Assembly (NCBI GenBank): GCA_003387805.1 | Contig: QGSR01000118.1 | Coordinates: forward strand, 1-6,272 | Length of the DNA stretch: 6,272 bases | Direction of reading: 5' to 3' | Origin: Bacillota bacterium | GTDB lineage: Bacteria > Bacillota > Limnochordia > Limnochordales > ZCTH02-B6 | In this document: piece by piece, positions 5,745 to 6,272 of the stretch | Layout of the letters: each line of letters starts with the position of its first letter | How positions within the stretch are numbered: position 1 is the stretch's first letter | Notes under the pieces: generated by a model | Told to the model about the DNA's origin: nothing | The model's database searches: none | What the model saw: only the letters and a program-made list of their open reading frames with translations | Translations under genes and position numbers: made by a program

Positions 5745-5773
5745 ACGGTATTCGGCCGGACGAGGAAACATGC
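5745..5773 (-). promoter_or_regulatory. Candidate sigma-E-like promoter of the SPOCS-LysM gene
   Basis: On the minus strand GCATGTT (5767-5773) differs at one position from the sigma-E -35 form GCATATT. It is followed at 14 nt by AATACCGT (5745-5752), which keeps 5 of 8 positions of CATACAMT. It is the AT-richest part of the 185-nt spacer, about 115 nt from the start codon. Sigma-E control would fit a SipL-type coat gene, but the -10 match is weak. Confidence 0.3.
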
Positions 5774-5816
5774 TCCCGTGCCGCGGCGCACCCGGCCGGC
5801 CGGCGCCGGACAGCCG

Positions 5817-6272
5817 TCACCCTGACGCCGTGCCTCGGGCGGCGGAGCCCTCCCGCAGGACGCGCCACAGACGCTGGTCTTCCGCGCCCACGCCGGCCAA
5901 ATAGGCGCCCGCCAGCCGGTACCGGCGAATGATGCTGATCCGGGCGGCCAAGGACGCGGCGGTTTCCAGCCACACCACCGCGTCGCCCTGGTCCAGACGG
6001 GCCGAAAACACCGGCCGCCCGGCGGCCTCGTCCCCTTCGGGCCGGACCCGGGCGCGGTACGCCGCCGCCATGGCCTGCGCATAGGGCAAAAAGCGGGCCG
6101 AATCCCCGGACAAAGCCACCGCTGCGACGCCGACGGCCAGCAGGCACCGCCACGGCGGCAGCCGCCGGACGGCGGCCCGCACCCACGGGCCCAGCTCCCG
6201 GGGCGCCGGCGGGCGCAGGCGGCCGCCGGCCCGGATGAAAGCGGGAGGCGTCAGCACGATGCGATGCGCGAG
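5817..6272 (-). CDS. C-terminal end of a GH18-like protein (spore hydrolase YaaH/SleL type), start beyond window edge
   Basis: The frame is open from the right edge to TGA at 5817-5819, giving 151 C-terminal residues. The order of segments follows the last third of GH18 spore hydrolases: PAP-x-x-LGPWVRAAVRRLP (23-39) as in the PLPWVR region, RCLLAVGV (42-49) at the KILLGIPLYG strand, FLPYAQAMA (61-69), VVWLETAASLAARISIIRRYRLAGAYLAGVGAED split over 99-132, and LWRVL (135-139). These domains cleave or bind N-acetylglucosamine polymers of cortex or coat peptidoglycan. Several residues expected for catalysis or sugar binding are missing: the M-x-Y-D motif reads VLTPPAF, the YG-x-x-W reads AVALSGD, and the Trp before LG-x-ED is replaced. 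It may therefore be a non-catalytic relative. The DxxDxE motif and any LysM domains would lie outside the window. The GTG at 6255-6257 is internal, not the start. The assignment rests on pattern similarity. Confidence 0.72.
   Translation of the reverse strand, partial: LAHRIVLTPPAFIRAGGRLRPPAPRELGPWVRAAVRRLPPWRCLLAVGVAAVALSGDSARFLPYAQAMAAAYRARVRPEGDEAAGRPVFSARLDQGDAVVWLETAASLAARISIIRRYRLAGAYLAGVGAEDQRLWRVLREGSAARGTASG

Noticed and set aside
5791..5810. GC-only palindromic run after the GH18-like gene as a possible terminator
   Set aside because: CCGG/GGCC repeats can pair in several registers but no T-tract follows on the minus strand, only a short TTT farther on; not enough to call a terminator.
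5632..6186. Upstream extension of the SPOCS-LysM frame to 763 codons
   Set aside because: The extra residues overlap the GH18-like gene in another frame, are Gly/Arg/Ala-rich without SPOCS features, and the strong SD before GTG 5631 sets the start.

Overview
The window is GC-rich throughout (by eye well over 60% G+C). It carries strong Shine-Dalgarno (SD) sequences, mostly non-ATG starts and several genes of the endospore and cell-wall type: a DacF-like D,D-carboxypeptidase, a SPOCS/DUF3794 plus LysM protein, a GH18-like protein of the spore-hydrolase kind, and a YkuD L,D-transpeptidase. Together these point to a high-GC, spore-forming member of the Bacillota (Symbiobacterium-, Limnochorda- or Thermaerobacter-like lineages). 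The exact taxon cannot be fixed from the sequence alone.

Layout. Positions 1-1678 hold a minus-strand pair: dacF (488-1678) followed after 10 nt by ispE (1-477, cut by the left edge). The SD of ispE begins inside the dacF stop codon. Positions 1679-1917 are a divergent intergenic region with a 9-bp-arm inverted repeat and a sigma-E-like promoter candidate facing right. Positions 1918-2628 (+) encode a peptidoglycan-binding-domain/YkuD L,D-transpeptidase. After a 120-nt gap with a cre-like site comes a LacD-family class I aldolase (2749-3741, +). A strong hairpin terminator (3777-3826) separates it from the convergent SPOCS-LysM gene (3895-5631, -). Upstream of that gene are a 185-nt spacer with a weak sigma-E-like promoter and then the 3' end of a GH18-like gene (5817-6272, -), whose start lies beyond the right edge.

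How the genes fit together. DacF trims D-alanine from peptidoglycan stem peptides. The L,D-transpeptidase can cross-link or modify peptidoglycan. The SPOCS-LysM protein resembles SipL, the clostridial protein that anchors the spore coat through SpoIVA. GH18-like proteins of this type act in or on the spore cortex and coat. Four of six genes therefore concern cell wall or spore envelope. IspE (isoprenoid precursor synthesis, which also feeds the undecaprenyl lipid carrier) and the aldolase (sugar catabolism) are the metabolic exceptions. I found no mobile element, CRISPR array, tRNA or rRNA. No wholly new system is evident. The most noteworthy items are the three-SPOCS-domain coat-anchor candidate, the GH18-like fragment that lacks several expected active-site residues, and the leaderless L,D-transpeptidase.
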